From assembly GCA_902771745.1 (NCBI GenBank), contig CACXYG010000022.1:1-12172 (forward strand): a stretch of DNA of 12,172 nucleotides, written 5' to 3'. Shown in pieces: positions 5,452 to 12,172 of this stretch. The position numbers and the translations under genes are program-made. The DNA is from an uncultured Erysipelotrichaceae bacterium (GTDB lineage: Bacteria > Bacillota_I > Bacilli_A > RFN20 > CAG-288). Under the pieces are notes generated by a model, which worked only from the letters and a program-made list of their open reading frames with translations, was not told where the DNA came from and did not search any database. Every line of letters begins with the position of its first letter. Within the stretch, counting starts at the first letter, position 1.

Positions 5452-6900
5452 ATGAAAGTTATCGCAATTGATCTTGGAGCAACCAGCGGACGCGTCATGA
5501 CCGTAACTCATGAAAACAACACGTTTTCTTACGTAGAAAACGCTCGTTTTCTCAATAAAGTCTATGACGATAACGGAACATTGAGATGGGATTTTGAATA
5601 CCTGATGGAAAATATCCTTTCGGGTATTGAAAAAGCATTGAAAGAAAACCCGGATATCGCCTCTATCGGCATCGACACCTGGGGTGTCGATTATGGCTTT
5701 ATCAAAGATGGTCAATTGGTCGCTGATCCTATCTGCTATCGCGATACAAGAACCTTCCGTGTACAATCTGATTTACTCAAAAGAATTCCTTTTGAAGATA
5801 TCTACAAAAGAGTCGGTATCCAGAATCTACACTTCAACACCATCTATCAGTTAGCAGCCGAAAATATCGACTTTGCTACTATCGATACCTTCTTGATGAT
5901 TCCTGATTTGATCGCCTATCGCTTAACTGGCAAAGCCAGATTAGAAGAGACCAACGCTTCCACCACTTCTCTCTATTCCCAAAAAGAAGGAAAGATGGAC
6001 TCCGTCTTATTAAAAATGATCAATGTACCAGAACGAATCTTCCCTGAGATGATTCATCCTGGCGAAGAATATGGAAAACTGAAAAAAGAATACCTTCCCG
6101 AAGGTATCCATAAAGACATTCCTGTCATCGCTGTCTGTACACACGATACTGGAAGTGCAGTCCTGGGAGCTAATGGCAAAGGTAAATTTGCCTATATCTC
6201 CTCTGGCACCTGGTCTTTAATCGGTACCGAATTAAACAAACCCATCATCAACCAAGAGAGCTTAACAGCAAACTTCACCAACGAAATCGGATATCATTCC
6301 ACCATTCGTTTCTTAAAGAACACAATGGGTATGTTCTTATGTAACCAGGTCAGAGACGATTATGAAAAAAATGGTGTTCACTTCAGTGTGAAAGATATTG
6401 CCACCTTGGTCAACGAAGCTGAAGACATCGACACGTTCTTAGCTGTCGATGACCCCATCTTTGAGACACCTAGCGATATGCTTTCCAAAGTCGCCGCCTA
6501 TTGTGAAAGAACCAACCAAGCCTTCCCCTCCACTCCTGGTCAGATGCTCAAAGTCATCTATAAATCCATGGCCTTGACCTATAAGAAGATCATCGCCAAA
6601 TTAGAAGTCCTCGCCGATGAAAGAATCCGTTCCATTCTCGTCGTTGGTGGAGGCAACCAAGCCACGATATTAAATCAATACACAGCTAGCGCCTGTGGTA
6701 TTGATGTCATTACCGGTCCTAGTGAAGCCACCGTCTTAGGTAACAGTCTAGCGCAACTGCTTGCCTTAGGTGATATCGCTTCTGTCGAAGAAGGAAGAGA
6801 AGATCTCACTCGTTCTATCGAATCGAAGATCTATCGTCCACAAGAACTCGACTACTGGGACAGACAATACCAGACTTATCTACTTCGCTGTATGTCATAG
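5452..6900 (+). CDS. rhaB: Rhamnulokinase
   Basis: Phosphorylates L-rhamnulose with ATP to L-rhamnulose-1-phosphate, the second step of L-rhamnose use. It is a FGGY-type sugar kinase of 482 residues, normal for RhaB. The N-terminal ATPase lobe shows IDLGATSGR (6-14), the phosphate loop, and GIDTWGVDYG (73-82). CTHDTGSAVLGA (229-240) contains the probable catalytic base D232, and YISSGTWSLIG (248-258) follows. VVGGGNQATILNQYTA and TGPSEATVLGN near the C-terminus are the second-lobe nucleotide motifs. I chose ATG 5452 because MKVIAIDLGATSGR aligns with the start of the family. An in-frame ATG at 5428 would add eight poorly conserved residues. Neither has a clear Shine-Dalgarno. rhaD follows after 59 bases on the same strand, so they probably form one operon. 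Confidence 0.93.
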   Translation: MKVIAIDLGATSGRVMTVTHENNTFSYVENARFLNKVYDDNGTLRWDFEYLMENILSGIEKALKENPDIASIGIDTWGVDYGFIKDGQLVADPICYRDTRTFRVQSDLLKRIPFEDIYKRVGIQNLHFNTIYQLAAENIDFATIDTFLMIPDLIAYRLTGKARLEETNASTTSLYSQKEGKMDSVLLKMINVPERIFPEMIHPGEEYGKLKKEYLPEGIHKDIPVIAVCTHDTGSAVLGANGKGKFAYISSGTWSLIGTELNKPIINQESLTANFTNEIGYHSTIRFLKNTMGMFLCNQVRDDYEKNGVHFSVKDIATLVNEAEDIDTFLAVDDPIFETPSDMLSKVAAYCERTNQAFPSTPGQMLKVIYKSMALTYKKIIAKLEVLADERIRSILVVGGGNQATILNQYTASACGIDVITGPSEATVLGNSLAQLLALGDIASVEEGREDLTRSIESKIYRPQELDYWDRQYQTYLLRCMS

Positions 6901-6959
6901 CAGAGACGTAAAAGGGAAATTATATGTAATGTTGTCTACTCAATGAAAGGTAAAGAATT

Positions 6960-7817
6960 ATGAAAGACATTTTAACTGCTCCATTCTTAATCGAATTCGA
7001 AAAAACGGCTTCTAATATGTACCGTTTGGGATGGGATGAGAGAAATGGTGGTAACATCTCTTATATGCTTGATGAAAAAGAGGTTGCCGAATACTTAGAT
7101 CTCAATCATGTCATCCGTGACATCCCCTTTGCTGGTATCCAGTCTTCATCCTTAGATGCTAGACCAGTCGCCGGCAAGATCTTCTTAGTCACCGGTACTG
7201 GAAAGTACTTCAAGAACGTCGAATCTGATCCAGAAACCAATGCTGGTATCATCCGTATTGCCAAAGACGGTAGCCATGCAGAACTCTTATGGGGTTACAA
7301 GGATGGTGGTAGATTCACTTCTGAATTACCAGCTCACTTGATGTCCCATATGGCAAGACTTGCTGTCGATCCTGAAAACAGAGTCGTTATGCACTGCCAT
7401 CCAACCAACACGCTTGCCATGACCTATGTCCATCCATTAGATGAGAAGTCCTTCTCTCACACCTTATGGACCATGTCCACTGAATGTGTAGTCGTCTTCC
7501 CAGAAGGTGTCGGTGTCTTGCCTTGGATGTTATGTGGTACCGATGAAATCGGTGTTGCCACTGCTGAAAAGATGCACGACTTCCGTATCGTCTTATGGAC
7601 CAACCATGGTATCTATGGTGCCGGTAAGACCTTAGATGAAACCTTCGGTTTGATCGAAACCGTCGAAAAGGCTGCTACCATCTATAACATCATCGGTACA
7701 AGACCAATCTTAAACAACATCTCCGATGAGAATATGGCTGAACTCATCCATATCTTCCATATCGAAGATACTGTCCGCTGGGATTTCTTAGATCTTCCAG
7801 AAGATAAAAAGCATTAA
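6960..7817 (+). CDS. rhaD: Rhamnulose-1-phosphate aldolase
   Basis: Zinc-dependent class II aldolase that splits L-rhamnulose-1-phosphate into dihydroxyacetone phosphate and L-lactaldehyde. At 285 residues it is slightly longer than the 274 of E. coli RhaD. Visible motifs are RNGGNIS (28-34), the phosphate-binding VTGTGKYF (77-84), RFTSELPAHL with catalytic-type E122, MHCHPTN with zinc ligands H145 and H147, and WTNHGIYGAG with the third ligand H216. These match E. coli E117, H141, H143 and H212 with an offset of 4-5. The start ATG has AAAGG (6946-6950) 9 bases upstream. It follows rhaB closely and ends before a strong terminator, so rhaBD is a two-gene unit; RhaA must be encoded elsewhere. 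Confidence 0.94.
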   Translation: MKDILTAPFLIEFEKTASNMYRLGWDERNGGNISYMLDEKEVAEYLDLNHVIRDIPFAGIQSSSLDARPVAGKIFLVTGTGKYFKNVESDPETNAGIIRIAKDGSHAELLWGYKDGGRFTSELPAHLMSHMARLAVDPENRVVMHCHPTNTLAMTYVHPLDEKSFSHTLWTMSTECVVVFPEGVGVLPWMLCGTDEIGVATAEKMHDFRIVLWTNHGIYGAGKTLDETFGLIETVEKAATIYNIIGTRPILNNISDENMAELIHIFHIEDTVRWDFLDLPEDKKH

Positions 7818-7820
7818 AGG

Positions 7821-7864
7821 CAAAAGAGTTCTTCTTTCACAACAGTGAGGGAAGAACTCTTTTT
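7821..7864. terminator. Bidirectional terminator between rhaD and the SGNH-LRR gene
   Basis: A stem of about 19 bp (a 13-bp perfect outer part AAAAGAGTTCTTC / GAAGAACTCTTTT plus six inner pairs with two G-U) has a loop AACA. T-runs follow on the plus strand, and the A-run at its left serves the minus strand. It starts 4 bases after the rhaD stop and ends next to the SGNH-LRR stop at 7865, so it serves both convergent units. Confidence 0.88.
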
Positions 7865-9277
7865 CTATTTTTTGATACGACTGGTATATGGAGCAAAATT
7901 GTAGTTGAAGATATAACTGCCATATGCTTCTTCTGGTACATAGATATCCGCACTACATCCATCTAGGAGATAGGCACCGATATTGATGCTTGCCGGATTT
8001 TTATTTTCGAGATAGATTTTTTCTAAAGAAGAACATCCATCAAAGGAATAATCATAAAGATAACGAATGTTATCCTGAATCTTGATGGTCTTGATATTGC
8101 TATGGAAAGCAAAGACATCGGCATTGAAGGCAATAACCTTCTTTCCTTGATAACGATAAGGAACGATCATGTTCTCTTTTTCATTGGTAATTGAGGTGAT
8201 GATATATCGATCATCCTGTAATTGATAGGAAAAACAATCTACATCTGAGTTATCACCATCTTTATCTTCTTCATTTTCTATGATTTCAGGTTTTTCAGGA
8301 TCAACAATATTGGTAGCGGAAACATCATCAATCGCTAACTTGATATCTTTGATCAGCTGCTTGGTGTTAGTGATAGCACCAGCATCATTGAGATGGAAAT
8401 TGGTGTCATAGAACCACTCAGAATCCATGATAGAGTTATGAGGGTTTCCTAATATTTCAAAGTTCAGCTTTTCATTTAAGAAATCATAATAACTATCTAA
8501 TTTACTTTCATCTTCGACTGCTAGCCTGTTCATCGGTGCAAAACGATAATACATGCTAGCTCCTTTGCTTCTGACATAAGAAGCAAAGTCATTCACATAA
8601 GAGATAAAGTCATCTTTTAACATATTGGTATCAAAAGATATGGCCATAGTTGGGTCAACTTGATTACTCATGACGTTATAGGTAGCTAAACCATCTTTGA
8701 TATCTCCATATTTATCAAAACTGGATTTCTGATAGATTGTGTCATCTAACTTGATTTTCTCTTGGAACGTGAATTTGAATTTCGAACGAGAAAAGTCATA
8801 TAAATCACCATACATTCTCTGTCTGATATCATGACTTAAAAGCCAGAAAGAGGAAAAATCACCATCCAGAGCCTGCCATAAAGAAGAGCCGTTATAATAC
8901 ATAGATAACGTCTGAATATTCTGTTCTGGCATAAAGACAACAATGTCATCTTTATTGATTTTGGCTTTGGCAAAATCAAGCATGACATTGCTGCCTAAAG
9001 AAGCATACATACCAAAATCAATGACCTTATAGTTAGAAATATTCTCTTCAATCAAAGAAGACTGAACACCAAACGGAATAGAAGAACCGCCAACTAAGAT
9101 GATGCGTTTACCTTCCCTCTCTTTGAGAAGTTTAATCTTCTCCTTCATCTCACCTAAGAAGGTCTCATCATAAACACTTGGCAACACAAAAGCATTAATA
9201 CCAATGGTAAGTGGGAAGGAAAGTGTAGAGAGAACTAGAATTGCGCTAAGTGAGATGATCAAACCTTTCTTTTTCAT
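7865..9277 (-). CDS. SGNH acyltransferase-like protein (AlgJ/DltD type) fused to a BspA-type LRR module
   Basis: Exported or membrane-anchored protein of 470 residues, the probable partner of the MBOAT gene before it. One N-terminal hydrophobic segment (about 5-32, after MKKK) acts as signal or anchor. The SGNH-like domain shows LVGGSSIPFG (61-70) with nucleophile candidate S65 or S66, and FYDTNFHLNDAGA with D291 and H295 as catalytic Asp/His candidates. An acidic linker (326-347) joins it to a C-terminal module from about 348 with VIAFNADVFAFHSNIKTI, YDYSFDGCSSLEKIYL and ADIYVPEEAYGSY, the pattern of BspA/LRR_5 repeats. Such a repeat tail on a DltD/AlgJ-like protein is unusual. It starts 3 bases after the MBOAT stop with no Shine-Dalgarno, suggesting translational coupling. 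Catalysis is inferred; the acyl group and acceptor are unknown. Confidence 0.75.
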   Translation of the reverse strand: MKKKGLIISLSAILVLSTLSFPLTIGINAFVLPSVYDETFLGEMKEKIKLLKEREGKRIILVGGSSIPFGVQSSLIEENISNYKVIDFGMYASLGSNVMLDFAKAKINKDDIVVFMPEQNIQTLSMYYNGSSLWQALDGDFSSFWLLSHDIRQRMYGDLYDFSRSKFKFTFQEKIKLDDTIYQKSSFDKYGDIKDGLATYNVMSNQVDPTMAISFDTNMLKDDFISYVNDFASYVRSKGASMYYRFAPMNRLAVEDESKLDSYYDFLNEKLNFEILGNPHNSIMDSEWFYDTNFHLNDAGAITNTKQLIKDIKLAIDDVSATNIVDPEKPEIIENEEDKDGDNSDVDCFSYQLQDDRYIITSITNEKENMIVPYRYQGKKVIAFNADVFAFHSNIKTIKIQDNIRYLYDYSFDGCSSLEKIYLENKNPASINIGAYLLDGCSADIYVPEEAYGSYIFNYNFAPYTSRIKK

Positions 9278-9280
9278 ATG

Positions 9281-10741
9281 TTAGAACTGGAAGTAAATAA
9301 ATCCACTTTCTCCATTACTCGCCAACTGACTCATCCAACAGAATCCAATCATCAAAATCAAAGAAACATATAAGGTAAGAGTAGAGAAAATCTGTTTGGT
9401 ATTGTAATTACCTTCTTCATCTGGTTTGAAATTCAGTCTTGGAAGATAAGGGATAAAGACAAAGATTGCTAGAGTCAAAACAACTCTGAGAACCGTTGTC
9501 GCACTGGTAAAATACTCCAATCCATTACCAGAGATGAAAGAAGTGAAGATACGAGCGTAAACCAAACCTGCAGATTGAATATCACTAGCACGGAAGAATA
9601 TCCATGTACAGCAAATAATAATGAATGTGAAAGGAACAGAAATAAAGTTAACAACTTTCTTTCTTATTTCCGTCTTGTTTTTAAATCTTTCGAGCGGTTT
9701 TTCAAGGAGAATCTCTAAACAGATCAATCCACCATTTAATAAACCCCAGATGACATAATTCCAACTAGCACCATGCCAGAAGCCGGAAACCAAGAACACA
9801 ACCATGATATTGAATAAATGACGAGAACGAGAGCAACGAGAACCACCCATTGGAATATAGATATAATCCGTCAACCAGGAATTCAAAGTGATATGCCATC
9901 TGCGATAGAATTCTCTGACGCTCTTAGAAAGATATGGATGATCAAAGTTCTTGGTTAAATGAATACCAAGAAGATGAGCAGCACCGATCGCAATATCGCT
10001 ATAACCAGCAAAATCGCCATAGATCTGAATGGCAAAGAACATCGTAGCTATCAATAATGATGCACCACTAGCGTCGGCGATATTGCCATAGATAGAAGCG
10101 ACAAAAACACCTAAGAAATCAGCAATCACAATCTTCTTCACAAAGCCGCTGATCAAATACTGGAAGCCATAACTGAAGCATTCAGAATCAATCTTTTTGA
10201 TGGCTTTTAATTGAGGAATTAGATTATTTGGTCTTTCAATAGGGCCAGCTACTAACTGAGGAAAGAAGGAGACGAACAAAGCGTAATACCCGATATGTCT
10301 TTCCGCTTCGAATTTACCTCGATAGACATCAATGACATAAGAGAGCGTCTGGAACGTATAAAACGAGATACCGACAGGAAGAATCAAATTCAATACAGAA
10401 TAAGATGCATTACCACCAAAGAGATTGACTAGAGAAACAACGGAAGTAACAGCAAAATCTAAGTATTTAAAGACAAATAAGGCGCCTAGAATCAACACGA
10501 GAGATAACACTAATAAGAAGACTTTTAATCCCTTCTTTTGACTATTTTGAATGCCCAGAGCGGCAAAGAAAGAAACCAGTGTTGTACCTAGAATCAAGAA
10601 GATCAAAAAGACGTTATGATACGCGTAGAAGAAATAACTTGCTAGCAACAAGAAAGCCCATCTTGCTTTATGCGGAAGAATCCAGTAAATCAAGATAACC
10701 AAAGGAAGATAGATCAGGAAAATAACACTATTAAAGTTCAC
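9281..10741 (-). CDS. MBOAT family membrane O-acyltransferase (AlgI/DltB-like)
   Basis: Polytopic membrane protein of 486 residues, expected to pass an acyl group from a cytosolic donor across the membrane to an extracellular polymer. It begins MNFNSVIFLIYLPLVILIYW, the usual AlgI-like first helix. Signature blocks are LPVGISFYTFQTLSYVIDVY (121-140), SFFPQLVAGPIERP (158-171), YGDFAGYSDIAIG, FYRRWHITLNSWLTDYIYIP with H283, and SGFWHGASWNYVIWG with the near-invariant MBOAT histidine H323. The start is GTG, with AGGAGG (10747-10752) 5 bases upstream. It overlaps the upstream small gene by 11 bases and is 3 bases from the SGNH-LRR gene, so the three form one operon. No adjacent carrier protein or DltA-like gene points to alanylation, so acetylation is the likelier reaction, but that is inference. 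Confidence 0.93.
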   Translation of the reverse strand: MNFNSVIFLIYLPLVILIYWILPHKARWAFLLLASYFFYAYHNVFLIFLILGTTLVSFFAALGIQNSQKKGLKVFLLVLSLVLILGALFVFKYLDFAVTSVVSLVNLFGGNASYSVLNLILPVGISFYTFQTLSYVIDVYRGKFEAERHIGYYALFVSFFPQLVAGPIERPNNLIPQLKAIKKIDSECFSYGFQYLISGFVKKIVIADFLGVFVASIYGNIADASGASLLIATMFFAIQIYGDFAGYSDIAIGAAHLLGIHLTKNFDHPYLSKSVREFYRRWHITLNSWLTDYIYIPMGGSRCSRSRHLFNIMVVFLVSGFWHGASWNYVIWGLLNGGLICLEILLEKPLERFKNKTEIRKKVVNFISVPFTFIIICCTWIFFRASDIQSAGLVYARIFTSFISGNGLEYFTSATTVLRVVLTLAIFVFIPYLPRLNFKPDEEGNYNTKQIFSTLTLYVSLILMIGFCWMSQLASNGESGFIYFQF

Positions 10742-10988
10742 GTTTCCCTCCTCTGATTACAAGATAGATCAATAAGAAAAGAGCGATGCTGCCAAAGCCT
10801 AAAATGGAGTATACCAAATCATATTGCATGAAATAGCAATAAAGTCCTCCTGCCAGCATAGCTGCGATAGCGCAGATGGAACTTACTAAACTTAATCTCT
10901 TCCAGACGAATGAAATCAGTGCAAGTAAGAAAGCCACTACGTAGATAATGATAGCCACAATCATAACCAAAACTATTGTATCATACAA
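10731..10988 (-). CDS. Small three-TM membrane protein of the acylation cassette
   Basis: Protein of up to 85 residues with three hydrophobic segments (about 3-27, 32-53 and 59-78) and a basic end (RGGKREL). No family is recognised. The stop lies inside the MBOAT gene (11-base overlap), so the genes are translationally coupled, and the MBOAT ribosome site lies in its coding sequence. The start is uncertain: the longest frame uses TTG at 10988 without a Shine-Dalgarno, and ATG at 10964 (residue 9) also lacks one. Its place before an MBOAT gene recalls DltX before the dlt genes, but DltX has one TM segment and is shorter, so this is only an analogy. It could be an accessory subunit of the acyltransferase. 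Confidence 0.65.
   Translation of the reverse strand: MYDTIVLVMIVAIIIYVVAFLLALISFVWKRLSLVSSICAIAAMLAGGLYCYFMQYDLVYSILGFGSIALFLLIYLVIRGGKREL
10747..10752 (-). promoter_or_regulatory. Ribosome binding site AGGAGG fixing the GTG start of the MBOAT gene
   Basis: Perfect Shine-Dalgarno on the minus strand, 5 bases before GTG 10741-10739 and inside the small membrane protein gene. It is the strongest initiation signal of the cassette and justifies the GTG start. Confidence 0.8.
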
Positions 10989-10999
10989 CGAAAAGAGAG

Positions 11000-11028
11000 T
11001 ATTTATCTTTTGTTAAGGAAAGTAACAA
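11000..11028 (-). promoter_or_regulatory. Weak candidate promoter of the acylation cassette
   Basis: On the minus strand TTGTTA (11023-11028) and TAAATA (11000-11005) are separated by 17 bases. TATAAA near 11033 is another possible -10, without a good -35. Some promoter is expected here, because a terminator closes the upstream gene, but neither candidate is strong. Confidence 0.3.
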
Positions 11029-11060
11029 CTCTTTTATAATCCATTTGAGTTTTTATTATT

Positions 11061-11090
11061 AAAAGCCTCCTTAATCACTTAAGAAGGCTT
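11061..11090 (-). terminator. Terminator of the alpha-L-rhamnosidase gene
   Basis: On the minus strand AAGCCTTCTTAA pairs with TTAAGGAGGCTT (12 bp, one G-U, loop GTGA) and continues into TTTTAATAAT. It begins 8 bases after the stop at 11099 and separates this gene from the acylation cassette. Confidence 0.85.
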
Positions 11091-11098
11091 AATTTTAA

Positions 11099-12172
11099 TT
11101 AAAGAGCGCAAGCGATGTCATGACAGCCATAGGTGAGAACGTGTTCTTCACCATTTGGTAAAGTCACCTGACAGGTTGTCGACATTGGAACATCGACATG
11201 AAGTTTAAACTGACCTTCTTCCTTCTTCCAGGAGAGATTGATTCTTCCATAAGGAGTAAGTGTAGAAGTCTCAACACTTGTGATATCACCACCAAGAACT
11301 GGCTTGATTGCAAACTTCTTATAACCAGGTTCTACAATTCTTAAACCAGCAATTCTGGTATATAAGAATTCACCGACAGAACCAGAGGCATAATGGTCAA
11401 AGGAAACCATGTTACCAGTACCATCCTTAGACGGTCTACAAGTGCCATCAGCAAGCATACCATCAAACTTCTCCCAGATGGTGGTACCACCAACAGAGAC
11501 GTTATATAACCAGGATGGAGCCTTGGTATTTAAGAGCATCTTATAAGCGACATCCTCATAACCGTTATCGGCTAAGACAAACAAGATATAAGGCGTACCT
11601 GGGAAACCAGTACCGATACAATAATCATTCTTCTCAATCAAAGCAACCAGGTTCTTTAAGGCATTTTCTTTATCCTGACCTTCAAACATATCAAAGGCTA
11701 AAGGTAAAACATAACCAGTCTGGAACTCCTCTTTCTTGAGTTTACCATCGCTGGTGAAGACAGAAACATAAGCGTCTTTGACCTTTTCAGAGAGTTTCTC
11801 ATAATACGCCTGATCTTCTTTCTCACCTAAGATTGAAGCGATATGAGCAAGCAATTGAGAACATCTTCTTAACGAAGCTGTAGCCGTATATTTCGAACGC
11901 TTCTGCCAAGCGGACATCTGATCGACATCCGGAGAGACCCAATCGCCAAAGTGGAATAAGGCTGGCGTATGCCAGATATAACGATACTTACCAACACCCC
12001 AGATATTCGCCCAGAACTTCTCAGCTTTGACATACTTCTTCATATTGGGGTAGAAAGACTTCAGGATATCAAGATCACCATAGGCTTCGTATAACGCATA
12101 AGGAACCGTCAAGATGGCATCACCCCAGAAGTCGATGGCCATCTTTGGCATGATGGCTGGGAAACCATAACC
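11099..12172 (-). CDS. GH78 alpha-L-rhamnosidase, C-terminal part (N-terminus beyond window)
   Basis: Glycoside hydrolase that releases terminal L-rhamnose. The frame is open to the window edge: seven more codons (GYGFPAI) precede the first Met at 12151, so that Met is internal. Numbered from it, the six-hairpin (alpha/alpha)6 barrel shows DFWGDAILTVPYALYEAYGD (7-26), HFGDWVSPD (67-75), GTGFPGTPYILFVLADNGY (180-198), TTIWEKFDG (223-231) and FDHYASGSVGEFLYTRIAGL (251-270). The equivalents of these Asp/Glu positions form the active site in GH78. From about 275 a beta-sandwich domain (GYKKFAIKPVLGG onward) matches the usual C-terminal rhamnosidase domain, with a complete end. The N-terminal carbohydrate-binding and beta domains, and any signal peptide, are out of view, so location is unknown. 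It fits the rhaBD genes functionally, though transcribed separately and on the opposite strand. Confidence 0.9.
   Translation of the reverse strand, partial: GYGFPAIMPKMAIDFWGDAILTVPYALYEAYGDLDILKSFYPNMKKYVKAEKFWANIWGVGKYRYIWHTPALFHFGDWVSPDVDQMSAWQKRSKYTATASLRRCSQLLAHIASILGEKEDQAYYEKLSEKVKDAYVSVFTSDGKLKKEEFQTGYVLPLAFDMFEGQDKENALKNLVALIEKNDYCIGTGFPGTPYILFVLADNGYEDVAYKMLLNTKAPSWLYNVSVGGTTIWEKFDGMLADGTCRPSKDGTGNMVSFDHYASGSVGEFLYTRIAGLRIVEPGYKKFAIKPVLGGDITSVETSTLTPYGRINLSWKKEEGQFKLHVDVPMSTTCQVTLPNGEEHVLTYGCHDIACAL

Noticed and set aside
5404..5766. Open frame of 120 codons antisense to rhaB
   Set aside because: It is the complement of the well-supported rhaB N-terminus, with no ribosome site and no known motif.

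Overview
The window looks like low-G+C Gram-positive chromosome, most likely a gut-type member of the Bacilli (Erysipelotrichales or the uncultured Mollicutes-related lineages). This placement is an inference from A+T-rich DNA, short Rho-independent terminators, GGAGG-type ribosome sites, AsnA-type asparagine synthetase, a BspA-type leucine-rich module and a six-helix membrane protein with a DUF2188 tail. All complete genes read in the standard bacterial code and stop at TAA or TAG. The first ~330 bases are an exception: they are much richer in G+C (75 of the first 120 bases, against 44 of 120 at 421-540) and carry a phage-like gene fragment in a different codon style.

Layout. 1-316 (-): fragment of a Pro/Gln/Ala-rich phage-like protein whose start lies next to an abrupt junction at about 331-345. 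345-1802 (+): M6-type zinc metalloprotease with its N-terminus missing at that junction, followed by a strong terminator. 1965-3793 (-): an asnA-proC amino-acid pair with a good promoter. 3891-5138 (-): six-TM membrane protein with a cytosolic DUF2188 domain. 5139-5451: divergent regulatory region with a hairpin, phased direct repeats and a candidate promoter. 5452-7817 (+): rhaB-rhaD, two steps of L-rhamnose catabolism. 7865-about 10988 (-): a three-gene envelope-acylation cassette (small TM protein, MBOAT acyltransferase, SGNH protein fused to a leucine-rich module). 11099-12172 (-): C-terminal part of a GH78 alpha-L-rhamnosidase cut by the window edge.

How the genes fit together. The GH78 enzyme would release L-rhamnose from glycans or glycosides, and RhaB and RhaD would phosphorylate and split it. 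The isomerase RhaA, a transporter and a regulator are not in the window. The MBOAT/SGNH cassette sits between the two rhamnose loci and probably O-acylates an envelope or exported polymer, by analogy with AlgI/AlgJ and DltB/DltD. The asnA-proC pair is ordinary metabolism. No tRNA, rRNA, CRISPR array, transposase or origin was seen.

The two points most worth following are the MBOAT / SGNH-LRR / small-TM cassette, as a possibly unusual acylation machine, and the left-edge junction, which is either an assembly chimera or a mobile-element insertion into the protease gene.
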